In this document: positions 10,795 through 19,382 of the stretch, piece by piece
Layout of the letters: every line of letters starts with the position of its first letter
Numbering within the stretch: the first letter of the stretch is position 1
From: Streptomyces peucetius
GTDB lineage: Bacteria > Actinomycetota > Actinomycetes > Streptomycetales > Streptomycetaceae
Length of the DNA: 64,000 nucleotides
Direction: 5' to 3'
NCBI RefSeq assembly: GCF_025854275.1
Contig: NZ_CP107567.1
Coordinates: forward strand, 2,728,001-2,792,000
Notes under the pieces: generated by a model
Seen by the model: the letters and a program-made list of their open reading frames with translations, nothing else
Told to the model about the DNA's origin: nothing
The model's database searches: none
Translations under genes and position numbers: made by a program

Positions 10795-12849
10795 ATGCAG
10801 GAGATGGCAAAGGGATCCAACGTCGGCCTGGCGGCCCTGAGTGAAGACATCGATTCGGTTGTCGTAAGTCTGCGCTGGAACAGTGCGACCGGGGACGGGG
10901 ACGCCGACGTCTCGGTACTGCTCCTCGACTGCAACGGCAAGGTACGCAGTGACGGGGACTTCTTCTTCTACAACAACCCGGCTGCACAGGACGGCAGCGT
11001 GCAACTGCTGGGGAAGAAACCGACCGACGACGGCAGCGAGGACCGGATCAGCCTGGACCTGACCGCTGTGCCTTCCGATGTCGACCGAATCGTCGTGGCC
11101 GCGAGTCAGTACGGTGGCTCGACCTTCGGGGAGCTGAACGACCTGAGGGTGACTGTCTCCGATCGAGCAGGCGAACCGTTGCTCGGCTTCTCCATCACTG
11201 ACGCGAGTGTGGAGAGCGCATTCATCTTCGGCGAGCTCTACCGGCGGGCCGAGGACTGGAAGTTCCGTGCGGTGGGACAGGGATACGAGACGGGACTGGC
11301 CGGCCTCGCCACGGATTTCGGCATCACCGTGGACGAGGAGGCCGACGAGGAGGACACCACCGAGGAACCTTCGGCCGTCTCCGAACCCCTGCCGGCACCC
11401 CGATCAGCAACGCCGCAACAGGCACGGCCGACAGCGGTTCTCCCGGAACAGTCCGGTCCCGCTGCTCATCCGGCCGACGCGCAGTCGGGCACGCCGACGC
11501 GTGCCCGCGGACCTCGTACGAGCAAGAAGAAGATCACACTGCCCAAGACGGTCAAGCCCTCGCTCGCCGAGAACGACTCGTGGAAGTCCGCCCGGTTGTT
11601 CCCCGCGTCGTCACTGAAGAGCGACAGGGAACGCGAGACACGCGCCACCTCCGTTCTGCTGTCGGTCATGGCCGAGGTTCCGGAGCTCGGCCGCCGGCTC
11701 ACCGCCGCGTTCGGTGCGCCGGCCGGGCGCATGCAGACGTTCACGGAAGTCTCCCTGCCGCACGGTGACACCCCGAAGCGCCCGGACGGCGTGGTTCGCG
11801 TGGAACGCGCCGGCAAGCTCTGGACTGCGCTGATCGAGACCAAGACGAACGGGAACGCCCTCAAGTCCGAGCAGGTCCAGAACTACATGGACATCGCGGC
11901 ACGGCGTGGATACGAGGCTGTGATCACGTTGTCCAACGACGTGGCTCTGGAGGGCCGGCCGCTCGTCGAGGTGAAAACCGACGGGCGGCGCAAGCACAAG
12001 GTCGCCCTCTGGCATCTGTCCTGGGCCGAGGTGGCCCACCAGGCCCAGATGCTCATCCGCCACGAAGGAGTGGGCAGCGCCACGCACGCATGGCTCCTCC
12101 AGGAACTGCTCCACTACCTGCAACATGAGAACTCCGGCTGCCACGGCTTCCAGAACATGGGACCGGCGTGGGTGCCCGTACGGAACGGCATCGATGCGGA
12201 GACCCTCTGCCAGGGAGACCAGCGGGCCCTCGCCGTCGTGGAGAGCTGGGAGCAGCTTGTGCGCCAGGTCTGTCTGCGCCTGGGCGGCGAGCTCGGCCGC
12301 AAGGCTTTTCCCGTACAGCCCGCGAGGCGCGGTGCCGACCCACATGGCCGACGGCTCGCACTGGCGGACCAGCTGTGCGATGACGGCCGCCTGACAGCGG
12401 AGTTGCGGATCGAGGACACACCCGGCGTACTGGCCATCGTCGCCGATCTCAGGACCGGCAAGCTGCGCACGTCCGTCGATGTTCAGCCGCCGGAGGGCAA
12501 CTACCCCCTCACATCGGCCAAGCGCCTCGTTCGTGCTCTGTCCGAGGCACCGGCGGACCTCCACGTGGAAACCCTGGTCGAGGACGGCAAGGGCCCGCGC
12601 GGAACCCTGGAACGCCTGCGTCCCGAACCGGGCGACCTCCTTCCCAAGGACGGATCACGTATCACCGGCTTCCGGCTGTCCCTGTTCAAGGGCATGGGCG
12701 CCACTCGGGGGAACGCCGAATCAGGCTTCATCCGCAGCGTCGACGATGCTGTCGACCGGTTCTACGCCGCCGTCGTCGCTCAGGTGTCCGCCTTCGAACG
12801 TCGGGCGGCGAACCGGTCCCGGGGAGCGCGGCCTGCGGCCGTCGGCTGA
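10795..12849 (+). CDS. TerD-domain protein fused to a predicted PD-(D/E)XK nuclease-like domain
   Basis: About 684 residues. TerD proteins usually begin MxxLxKGxNV, so the start MQEMAKGSNVGLAAL at 10795 (GGGGG upstream) is preferred over an upstream extension to 10708. Residues 1-185 form a TerD domain with the acidic metal-binding pattern (DGDADVSVLLLD, SDGDFFFYNNP, DRISLDL, GFSI). An acidic, then proline-rich linker follows to about residue 270. The C-terminal part has the nuclease-fold pattern RPDG (Asp 331), 16 residues, then IETK (Glu 348, Lys 350), followed by the helix SEQVQNYMDIAARR. TerD proteins act in tellurite, phage and stress responses. A role in DNA damage or phage defence is inferred, not shown. 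Confidence 0.75.
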   Translation: MQEMAKGSNVGLAALSEDIDSVVVSLRWNSATGDGDADVSVLLLDCNGKVRSDGDFFFYNNPAAQDGSVQLLGKKPTDDGSEDRISLDLTAVPSDVDRIVVAASQYGGSTFGELNDLRVTVSDRAGEPLLGFSITDASVESAFIFGELYRRAEDWKFRAVGQGYETGLAGLATDFGITVDEEADEEDTTEEPSAVSEPLPAPRSATPQQARPTAVLPEQSGPAAHPADAQSGTPTRARGPRTSKKKITLPKTVKPSLAENDSWKSARLFPASSLKSDRERETRATSVLLSVMAEVPELGRRLTAAFGAPAGRMQTFTEVSLPHGDTPKRPDGVVRVERAGKLWTALIETKTNGNALKSEQVQNYMDIAARRGYEAVITLSNDVALEGRPLVEVKTDGRRKHKVALWHLSWAEVAHQAQMLIRHEGVGSATHAWLLQELLHYLQHENSGCHGFQNMGPAWVPVRNGIDAETLCQGDQRALAVVESWEQLVRQVCLRLGGELGRKAFPVQPARRGADPHGRRLALADQLCDDGRLTAELRIEDTPGVLAIVADLRTGKLRTSVDVQPPEGNYPLTSAKRLVRALSEAPADLHVETLVEDGKGPRGTLERLRPEPGDLLPKDGSRITGFRLSLFKGMGATRGNAESGFIRSVDDAVDRFYAAVVAQVSAFERRAANRSRGARPAAVG

Positions 12850-12883
12850 TCGCCTCGGCCGCGCCGCCGATGGCTCGGCAGAG

Positions 12884-12911
12884 CGACGGGGCACGCCGCC
12901 GCGCCCCGTCG
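12884..12911. terminator. Terminator between TerD-nuclease gene and ABC permease gene
   Basis: A 9-bp perfect stem, CGACGGGGC (12884-12892) with 12903-12911 and a 10-base loop, between the convergent ends at 12849 and 12916. No T-tract, as is usual in this genus. Confidence 0.6.
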
Positions 12912-12915
12912 GCCC

Positions 12916-13662
12916 TCATGCGTCGCGTCGTGACAGCCGCCGGTTTCCGGCCCACAGGGCCGCGCCGACCCACAGCACCAGGACGCCCGTCCCCGTCCAG
13001 GGGTTCAGCGGTCCGTCGGGGTGCTGGAGCAGTATCTGCTGGCCCGCGCGGTCGGGGAGGAAATCGACCCAGCCGCCGCCCTCGGAAACGTCCCCGAGCA
13101 CGAACGACAGCATCAACAGGAACGGGATCAGGATGCCCATGACCGCGGGGGCGCTGCGCAGCACTGCCGCGAGACCGGCGGCGAACAGGGTGATCAGCGC
13201 CAGGTAGAGCCCGCATCCCACCACTGAACGCAGTGCTCCCGGTGCGCCTATGCCCACGCCCCGGTCGCCCAGGGCCGCCTGGCCGAGGACGAAACAGGTC
13301 GTGCTCGTGACCAGACCGACGGCGAGCGTCAGCAGGCCGATGACGGCGAGCTTGGCCGCGTAGAACACGCCCCGGCGCGGGACGGCAGCCAGCGAGACGC
13401 GAATGGCACCGGCCCGGTACTCGCCGGCGACGGCGATCGCACCGAAGCAGATCGCTGCTATCTGTCCGAAGTTGAGGCCGAAGAAGGAGGCGCGGACGGG
13501 GTCGAAGCCCGCTTCGGCACCTTCTTCGGCGCCGAGCGTCGCGCACATCAGGACGGAGAACCCAACTGTGGCCGCGAAGACTGCGGCAAGCGTGACGCAC
13601 TGGGAGCGCACGGAGCGGATCTTCAGCCACTCGGAGTGCAGCACAGGGACGATGGACGACAT
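12916..13662 (-). CDS. ABC-2 type transporter permease
   Basis: A 248-residue membrane protein with about six hydrophobic segments and the N-terminal pattern HSEWLKIRSVRSQ common in ABC-2 permeases of actinobacteria. It starts two bases after the stop of the ATPase gene, with CAGGAGG seven bases upstream, so the two are translationally coupled. Together they form one half-size exporter or bacitracin/lantibiotic-type resistance transporter. The divergent two-component genes at 14709-16563 probably control it. Confidence 0.85.
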   Translation of the reverse strand: MSSIVPVLHSEWLKIRSVRSQCVTLAAVFAATVGFSVLMCATLGAEEGAEAGFDPVRASFFGLNFGQIAAICFGAIAVAGEYRAGAIRVSLAAVPRRGVFYAAKLAVIGLLTLAVGLVTSTTCFVLGQAALGDRGVGIGAPGALRSVVGCGLYLALITLFAAGLAAVLRSAPAVMGILIPFLLMLSFVLGDVSEGGGWVDFLPDRAGQQILLQHPDGPLNPWTGTGVLVLWVGAALWAGNRRLSRRDA

Positions 13663-13664
13663 GG

Positions 13665-14600
13665 TCAGGCCTCCTGAACGGCCGATGCGGGCCGGGCGGT
13701 CGTGTACTCGGCCTCGTCGGCCGTGAGAGCGAGGTACGCGTGCTCCAGCGAGGGCTCCTCACCGGCCAGTTCGAGGATGGGAATGCCCTCCTCGGCGGCG
13801 AGCGGCCCAATGTCCTCGACCCGGGCGCCTTCGACGGTCCACCGACCGTCGTCAGCCGCCACGGGGTGCAGGCCGCGGTTCGCGAGGGCAGTCCGGAGCC
13901 GGGCATCCTCGGTGGTGCGCAGGCGGACCCGGGGCGTCGTCCACGCGTCGATGAACTCCCTCATACCGGTGTCGGCAAGCAGCCGGCCCCTGCCGAGTAC
14001 CACCAGGTGGTCGGCGAAGGAGGCCGTCTCGCTCATCAGATGGCTGGAGACGAGGACGGCCCTGCCGCCGTCGGCCAGCTCCCGCACGAGCCGGCGGATC
14101 CAGATGATGCCCTCGGGATCCAGCCCGTTCGACGGCTCGTCGAACATCAGCACCGCCGGATCGCCGAGCAGGGCCGCCGCTATGCCGAGCCGTTGGCGCA
14201 TGCCGAGCGAGTACGTCCTGATCCGCCGGTCCGCGGCGCTCGCGATCCCCGCCTGTTCCAGCACCTCGTCGACGCGCCGCGCCGGTATCCGCGCCGCCGC
14301 GGCGAGGATGCGCAGATGGTCCCGGCCCGTGCGGGAACTCATGGCTGCCTGCGCGTCGAGCAGAGCCCCCACGTGGCGCGACGGTTCGTCGATCGCCGCG
14401 TACGGGCGGCCGCCAATGGTGGCCGTGCCGGACGTGGGCCGGTCCAGGCCGAGGACGAGGCGCATGGTCGTCGACTTGCCCGCGCCGTTCGGACCGAGGA
14501 AGCCGGTGACCTTGCCTGGGCGGACGCTGAACGTGAGCCCGTCCACCGCGCGCCTGCCGCCGTAGTCCTTCGTGAGTTCAGTGACTTCGATGCTGGTCAT
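13665..14600 (-). CDS. ABC transporter ATP-binding protein
   Basis: A 311-residue ATPase beginning MTSIEVTELTKDYGG. Visible motifs are Walker A (GPNGAGKST), Q-loop region, signature (YSLGMRQRLGIA), Walker B (VLMFDEPSNGLD) and H-loop (VLVSSH). The C-terminal third is the extra domain found in CcmA/BcrA-like ATPases that pair with ABC-2 permeases. It partners with the permease immediately downstream. Its start lies 108 bp from the divergent histidine kinase gene. Confidence 0.92.
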   Translation of the reverse strand: MTSIEVTELTKDYGGRRAVDGLTFSVRPGKVTGFLGPNGAGKSTTMRLVLGLDRPTSGTATIGGRPYAAIDEPSRHVGALLDAQAAMSSRTGRDHLRILAAAARIPARRVDEVLEQAGIASAADRRIRTYSLGMRQRLGIAAALLGDPAVLMFDEPSNGLDPEGIIWIRRLVRELADGGRAVLVSSHLMSETASFADHLVVLGRGRLLADTGMREFIDAWTTPRVRLRTTEDARLRTALANRGLHPVAADDGRWTVEGARVEDIGPLAAEEGIPILELAGEEPSLEHAYLALTADEAEYTTARPASAVQEA

Positions 14601-14708
14601 GGCATCAGCCTCGCCGCCGGGCGGTTGCGGCGACCTCCCCCGCCGGAGGAGATTCTCTCCCCCACGAGGGGGAGCCGTCATGGCCGGTGCCGCTGGCACG
14701 ATGACGGA

Positions 14709-15908
14709 ATGCTCCACATGCTCCGCTTTCTGCATCCACTGACCCGGCGGCTCGCCCGCCGGGTCACCTACACCCGCTGGCTGCACCTGTTCATCGGCAC
14801 CGTCGCCATGGGCGTGTGGCTGTTCATCGACACGACAAAGCTTTACGTGCCGGTGCTGGCGGTCGGTCTGCTCGGGTTCGTCCCCGCGATGCGGCTCGTC
14901 GAGGGGCTTCAGGCCCGGCTCCTGCTGTCGCCGTACGGATACAAGGACGACACCTCCGGCATCGCCGTCTCGTCCTCCTCCACCTGGGCCGACCGCTGGC
15001 GAACGGCCCTGTGGATGGAGATACGCCTCGGCCTCGGCCTGTTCACCGGGATACTGACGGTGAACCTGCTCGGCGCGTCGGTCGACCTGGCCCTGCTCGC
15101 GGGCGGCCGGCAGCCAGGTTCGGGCTCGCTCGTTCCGCTGCCCGCCGGCGACGGCCACTGGGGGTACGCGCTGCTGGTGCCGCTGCCGCTGGCACTTCTG
15201 CTCGGCGCAGTCGTCGGGCTCGGGGAGCTGATCACGGCGATCGCCCTGCGTCTGCTCGGCACCTCCGCGGCGGAACGGCTCACCGCCCTGGAAGAGCGCA
15301 CGGAGCAACTGCTGGAGCGCAACCGCATCGCCCGCGAGCTGCACGACTCGATCGGGCACGCGCTGACCGTGGCGGTCGTGCAGGCCGGCGCGGCGCGGGC
15401 CGCAGGGGACAAGGAGTTCACCGAGCGGGCGCTGAGCGCCATCGAGGAGACGGGCCGCGCAGCCCTGGACGACCTCGAACGTGTGCTGGACGTGCTCCGA
15501 GAATCCGGGCAGCCGGTCGGCAGCCGCCCCACGCTCGCCGACGCCGACCGGCTGCTTGAGTCGGCCAGGGCGTCCGGAGCCGAGGTGGAGGCCGAGCTGA
15601 CAGGCCCGGTGGCCCTCGTACCGGGGCCGGTGTCCCGGGAGGGGTACCGCATCGTCCAGGAGGCGCTGACGAATGTGCTGCGGCACGCCGGCCCCGTGCC
15701 CACGCGGGTGCGGATCGCCGTCGCGGACGGCCGGCTCGACCTGGAGGTCGTCAACGCGCTGACCGCCCCGGTCACTCCCACGGCCCGTGGCAGCGGACTG
15801 CGCGGCATACGGGAGCGTGCGGCACTGCTCGGCGGGAAGGCCACGAGCGGCCCGCATCAGGGCAGTTGGAGGGTGGAGGTGGGGCTGCCGCTCGACGGCA
15901 TAGGCTGA
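14709..15908 (+). CDS. Two-component sensor histidine kinase (HisKA_3 type)
   Basis: 399 residues starting MLHMLRFLHPLTRR. The first 190 residues hold about four membrane segments. The dimerisation/phosphoacceptor helix reads RNRIARELHDSIGHALT (His in ELHDSIGH), and the C-terminal ATPase lobe carries EALTNVLRHAG (N box) and GSGLRGIRERAALLGG (G box). This is the NarL/DesK-type family. It is followed four bases later by its response regulator and is divergent from an ABC-2 transporter, a classical layout for sensing membrane-active compounds. Confidence 0.9.
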   Translation: MLHMLRFLHPLTRRLARRVTYTRWLHLFIGTVAMGVWLFIDTTKLYVPVLAVGLLGFVPAMRLVEGLQARLLLSPYGYKDDTSGIAVSSSSTWADRWRTALWMEIRLGLGLFTGILTVNLLGASVDLALLAGGRQPGSGSLVPLPAGDGHWGYALLVPLPLALLLGAVVGLGELITAIALRLLGTSAAERLTALEERTEQLLERNRIARELHDSIGHALTVAVVQAGAARAAGDKEFTERALSAIEETGRAALDDLERVLDVLRESGQPVGSRPTLADADRLLESARASGAEVEAELTGPVALVPGPVSREGYRIVQEALTNVLRHAGPVPTRVRIAVADGRLDLEVVNALTAPVTPTARGSGLRGIRERAALLGGKATSGPHQGSWRVEVGLPLDGIG

Positions 15909-15912
15909 GTGA

Positions 15913-16563
15913 GTGCCGATCACCGTGCTGCTTGTCGACGACGAACCTCTCGTTCGGGCCGGGCTGCGTGCCGTACTGGAGGCGCAGCCGGACATCGAGG
16001 TGGCCGGCGAGGCCGCCGACGGTGCGGCGGTGATTCCGATGGTGCGGCAACTGCGTCCGGACGTCGTGGCAATGGATGTGCGGATGCCGCTGATGGACGG
16101 CATCGAGGCCACCCGAGCCGTGCTGCGCACGGTCGAGGCCCCGCCGAAGATCCTGGTGGTCACGACCTTCGAGAACGACGAGTACGTGTACGAGGCGCTG
16201 CGCGCGGGCGCCGACGGCTTTCTGCTCAAGCGGGCCCGGCCGGCGGAGATCGTGCACGCGGTGCGGCTGGTCGCAGAGGGCGAGTCGCTGCTGTTCCCGG
16301 CTGCGGTACGGTCACTGGCCGCGGAGTACGGCAACTCGGCGGCGCGCACGGCCATGGAGCGGGCGGCGCTGACCGAGCGGGAGGCCGCGGTACTGCGGTT
16401 GATGGCGCGGGGGCTGTCCAACGCGGAGATCGCGGCGCAGTTGTTCGTCGGTACGGAGACGGTCAAGACCCATGTGAGCGCGGTGCTGGCCAAGCTGGGG
16501 GCGAGGGACCGCACTCAGGCGGTCATCGCCGCGTACGAGTCGGGCTTCGTCGCCCCCGCGTGA
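15913..16563 (+). CDS. NarL/LuxR-family response regulator
   Basis: 216 residues from a GTG start four bases after the kinase stop. The receiver domain is at 1-120, with the acidic pair DDE near residue 9, the phosphoacceptor Asp in VVAMDVRMPLMDG, Thr in VVTTF and Lys in LLKRARP. The LuxR-type HTH is at about 148-212 (LTEREAAVLRLMARGLSNAEIA, then TVKTHVSAVLAKL). It forms a pair with the kinase at 14709 and likely regulates the divergent ABC transporter genes. Confidence 0.92.
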   Translation: MPITVLLVDDEPLVRAGLRAVLEAQPDIEVAGEAADGAAVIPMVRQLRPDVVAMDVRMPLMDGIEATRAVLRTVEAPPKILVVTTFENDEYVYEALRAGADGFLLKRARPAEIVHAVRLVAEGESLLFPAAVRSLAAEYGNSAARTAMERAALTEREAAVLRLMARGLSNAEIAAQLFVGTETVKTHVSAVLAKLGARDRTQAVIAAYESGFVAPA

Positions 16564-16612
16564 CCGGCCCTGACCGACCAGGCCACGCCCGACCGGCCTC
16601 GACCGAACGGCC

Positions 16613-16650
16613 CCCGCCCGCCCGACAGCGCGGCCCCGCGGGCGGGCGGG
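16613..16650. terminator. Bidirectional terminator after response regulator gene
   Basis: An 11-bp perfect stem, CCCGCCCGCCC (16613-16623) with 16640-16650, and a 16-base loop, between the convergent ends at 16563 and 16669. Confidence 0.65.
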
Positions 16651-16668
16651 AAGGGGGTCGGTGGTCCG

Positions 16669-18351
16669 TCAGAGGTGCGTCGGGGCGAACATCCGCAGCA
16701 GCGCCGGGAGGACGACCACGGAAGGGCCCGGGTGGGCGAAGGCCTTCGCCAGGTCCGCCGACAGCGACTCCGCGCTCGTACGGACCGCCGGGACGCCGAA
16801 GGACTCGGCGAGGGCGACGAAGTCCGGGCGGGCCAGCTCGGTCGCTGTGGCCTCGCCGAACGAGTCCGTCATGTACTCGCGCAGGATGCCGTAGCCCCCG
16901 TCGTCGACGATCAGCCAGGTCACCGGCAGGTCGTACTGGCGGGCGGTGGCGAGCTCCGCGATCGAGTACATCGCGCCGCCGTCGCCGGAGACGGCGAGCA
17001 CCGGACGGGTACGGTCGGCGACCGCCGCGCCCAGCGCCGCCGGAAAGCCGTAACCGAGGCCGCCCGCGCCCTGAGCCGAGTGCATGGTGCCGGGCCGGCG
17101 GGCGTCGAACGCCGACCAGGCCCAGTACGCCAGGATCGTCATGTCCCAGAAGCTGGGCGAGTCGTCCGGCAGCGCTTCGCGCACCGAGGCGAGGATCTGC
17201 TGCTCCAGGGTCAGTTCCTGGGCATCGATCCGAACCCGCACCGCGCCGAGCACGTCCCGTACCGACGCGGCGGCCGACGGGTCCTCGCGCTCCGACACCG
17301 TCTCCAGCAGCGCGGACAGCGCGAGCCGCGCGTCCGCGTGGATGCCGAGCGCCGGGTGGTTGGACTCCAGCTTGCCGAGGTCCGCCTCGATCTGGACGAC
17401 CCGGCCGCGCGGGGCGAACGTGTGGTAGTTCGAGGAGAGTTCACCGAGCCCGGAGCCGACGACGAGCAGCACGTCGGCCGACTCCAGGAAGTCGGTGGTG
17501 TGTCGGTCCTCCAGCCAGGACTGGAGGGAGAGCGGGTGCTCCCACGGGAAGGCGCCCTTGCCGCCGAAGGTGGTGACGACCGGCGCGTCGAGCTTCTCGG
17601 CGAGCGCGAGCAGCTTGCCGGACGCGTCCGACCGTACGACTCCACCGCCGGCGATGATCGCCGGCCGGGTGGCGTTCGACAGCAGGTCGGCGGCGACGGC
17701 GGTCAGTTCGGGACGCGGCACGACGTCCTCGGGCGTGGCGTCCATGGCGGTGACGACCGGCAGGGCGGTCTCGGCGAGGAGGACGTCCTGCGGGATCTCC
17801 ACCCACACCGGCCCGTGCGGGGCGGTCAGCGCCGACTCCCAGGCCGCCGCGATCGCGGACGGGATCTGGGAGGCGGTACGCACGACGTGCACGGACTTCA
17901 CGATGTCGCGGAACGACGCCTGCTGGTCGCGCAGCTCGTGCAGGTAGCCGTGCCGGCCGCCGCCGAGGCCGGCCGTGGGCACCTGGCTGCCGATCGCGAG
18001 CACGGGCGCCGATGCCGCTGCCGCCTCCTGGAGCGCGGCCAGGGACATCAGCGCGCCGGGCCCGGTCGACAGCAGCAGCGGTGCCGCTTCGCCGGTGATC
18101 CGGCCGTACGCGTCGGCCGCGAAGCCGGCGTTGTTCTCCACGCGCAGGCCGACATAGGTGAGGGGCGAGCGGCGCAGTGCGTCGAACATGCCCAGCGCGT
18201 GCTGGCCGGGCAGGCCGAAGACGGTCGTCGCGCCGAGTCCGGAGAGGGTTTCGACGACGAGGTCCCCGCCGTTGCGGCCGGCCGGCGGGTTCAGCGCGGC
18301 CTCGGTCTGCGCCGCGGTGGGGCGCAGCACCGGATCGTGGTCGTGGGTCAC
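16669..18351 (-). CDS. Thiamine-pyrophosphate enzyme of the acetolactate synthase family (possible 2-oxo acid decarboxylase)
   Basis: 560 residues with the three-domain TPP enzyme layout: PYR domain about 25-190 (catalytic Glu in [16 protein letters not shown]), central domain about 205-335, PP domain about 370-545. The cofactor motif is [18 protein letters not shown] with DDGGYG in place of the more usual NN. Usually annotated acetolactate synthase. It overlaps a ureohydrolase gene by four bases, and AruI, the 2-ketoarginine decarboxylase of the arginine transaminase pathway, belongs to this family and has similar length. A decarboxylase producing a guanidino-aldehyde for its neighbour is therefore an attractive inference, not a proof. 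Confidence 0.82.
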   Translation of the reverse strand: MTHDHDPVLRPTAAQTEAALNPPAGRNGGDLVVETLSGLGATTVFGLPGQHALGMFDALRRSPLTYVGLRVENNAGFAADAYGRITGEAAPLLLSTGPGALMSLAALQEAAAASAPVLAIGSQVPTAGLGGGRHGYLHELRDQQASFRDIVKSVHVVRTASQIPSAIAAAWESALTAPHGPVWVEIPQDVLLAETALPVVTAMDATPEDVVPRPELTAVAADLLSNATRPAIIAGGGVVRSDASGKLLALAEKLDAPVVTTFGGKGAFPWEHPLSLQSWLEDRHTTDFLESADVLLVVGSGLGELSSNYHTFAPRGRVVQIEADLGKLESNHPALGIHADARLALSALLETVSEREDPSAAASVRDVLGAVRVRIDAQELTLEQQILASVREALPDDSPSFWDMTILAYWAWSAFDARRPGTMHSAQGAGGLGYGFPAALGAAVADRTRPVLAVSGDGGAMYSIAELATARQYDLPVTWLIVDDGGYGILREYMTDSFGEATATELARPDFVALAESFGVPAVRTSAESLSADLAKAFAHPGPSVVVLPALLRMFAPTHL

Positions 18352-19319
18352 TGCGACGTCCTCGCGTCCGCGATCTGGCGGGACATGATCGTGGTCAGCT
18401 CGTATGCCGTGTGAGAGGCGGCGACCGACGTGATCTCGGCGTGGTCGTAGGCCGGGGCGACCTCGACGACGTCGGCGGAGACCAGGTTGCAGGACGCGAG
18501 ACCGCGCAGGATCTCCAGCAGCTCGCGGGAGGTCATGCCGCCGGCCTCGGGGGTGCCGGTGCCGGGGGCGTGCGCCGGGTCGAGGCAGTCGATGTCGATG
18601 GAGATGTACAGCGGGCGGTCGCCGATGCGCTGGCGCAGCTGGTCGGCGACCTCGTCGGCGCCGCGGCGGTAGACGTCCGAGGAGGTGACGATGCCGAAGC
18701 CCATCTTCTCGTCGTCGGTGAGGTCCTGCTTGCCGTACAGCGGGCCGCGGGTGCCGACGTGGGAGAGCGCCTCGGTGTCGAGGATGCCCTCCTCGACGGC
18801 CCGGCGGAACGGCGTGCCGTGGGTGTACTCCGCGCCGAAGTAGGTGTCCCAGGTGTCGAGGTGCGCGTCGAAGTGCAGCAGCGCCACGGGGCCGTGCTTC
18901 TTGGCGACCGAGCGCAGCAGCGGCAGCGCGATGGTGTGGTCGCCGCCGAGCGTCATCATCCGGGCGCCGGTGCCGAGCAGGTCGTCGGCGGCGGCCTCGA
19001 TGGTCTCGACGGCCTCGTTGATGTTGAACGGGTTGGCCGCGATGTCGCCCGCGTCCGCGACCTGGGCGAGTGCGAAGGGGGAGGCGTCCTGCGCCGGGTT
19101 GTAGGGGCGCAGGAGCCTCGACGCCTCTCGGATGGCGTTTCCGCCGAAGCGCGCTCCGGGCCGGTAGGAGACCCCGGAGTCGAAGGGCACGCCGACCACG
19201 GCGACGTCGGCGCGGCCGACCTCGTCGAGCCTGGGCAGCCGGGCGAACGTCGCGGGTCCGGCGTACCGCGGGATGCGGGAGGAGTCGACAGGGCCGCGCG
19301 GCTGCTCGTTGCTGCTCAT
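18348..19319 (-). CDS. speB: Ureohydrolase: agmatinase or guanidinobutyrase
   Basis: 323 residues with all arginase-family metal ligands: GGDHT (125-129), DAHLDT (151-156) and DIDCLDP (242-248), which hold the two Mn ions. The enzyme removes urea from agmatine or a related guanidino acid. It overlaps the downstream TPP enzyme by ATGA, so both are made together. Family annotation is agmatinase (SpeB). Because the partner could be a 2-ketoarginine decarboxylase, 4-guanidinobutyrate is an equally reasonable substrate. The symporter upstream in the same direction may import the substrate. Confidence 0.87.
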   Translation of the reverse strand: MSSNEQPRGPVDSSRIPRYAGPATFARLPRLDEVGRADVAVVGVPFDSGVSYRPGARFGGNAIREASRLLRPYNPAQDASPFALAQVADAGDIAANPFNINEAVETIEAAADDLLGTGARMMTLGGDHTIALPLLRSVAKKHGPVALLHFDAHLDTWDTYFGAEYTHGTPFRRAVEEGILDTEALSHVGTRGPLYGKQDLTDDEKMGFGIVTSSDVYRRGADEVADQLRQRIGDRPLYISIDIDCLDPAHAPGTGTPEAGGMTSRELLEILRGLASCNLVSADVVEVAPAYDHAEITSVAASHTAYELTTIMSRQIADARTSQ

Positions 19320-19382
19320 GTGAAATGCCTTCTTTCCTGCGCTTCGTGGCGCTTCATTGCGCTTCAGTGCGGTTGTACGATT

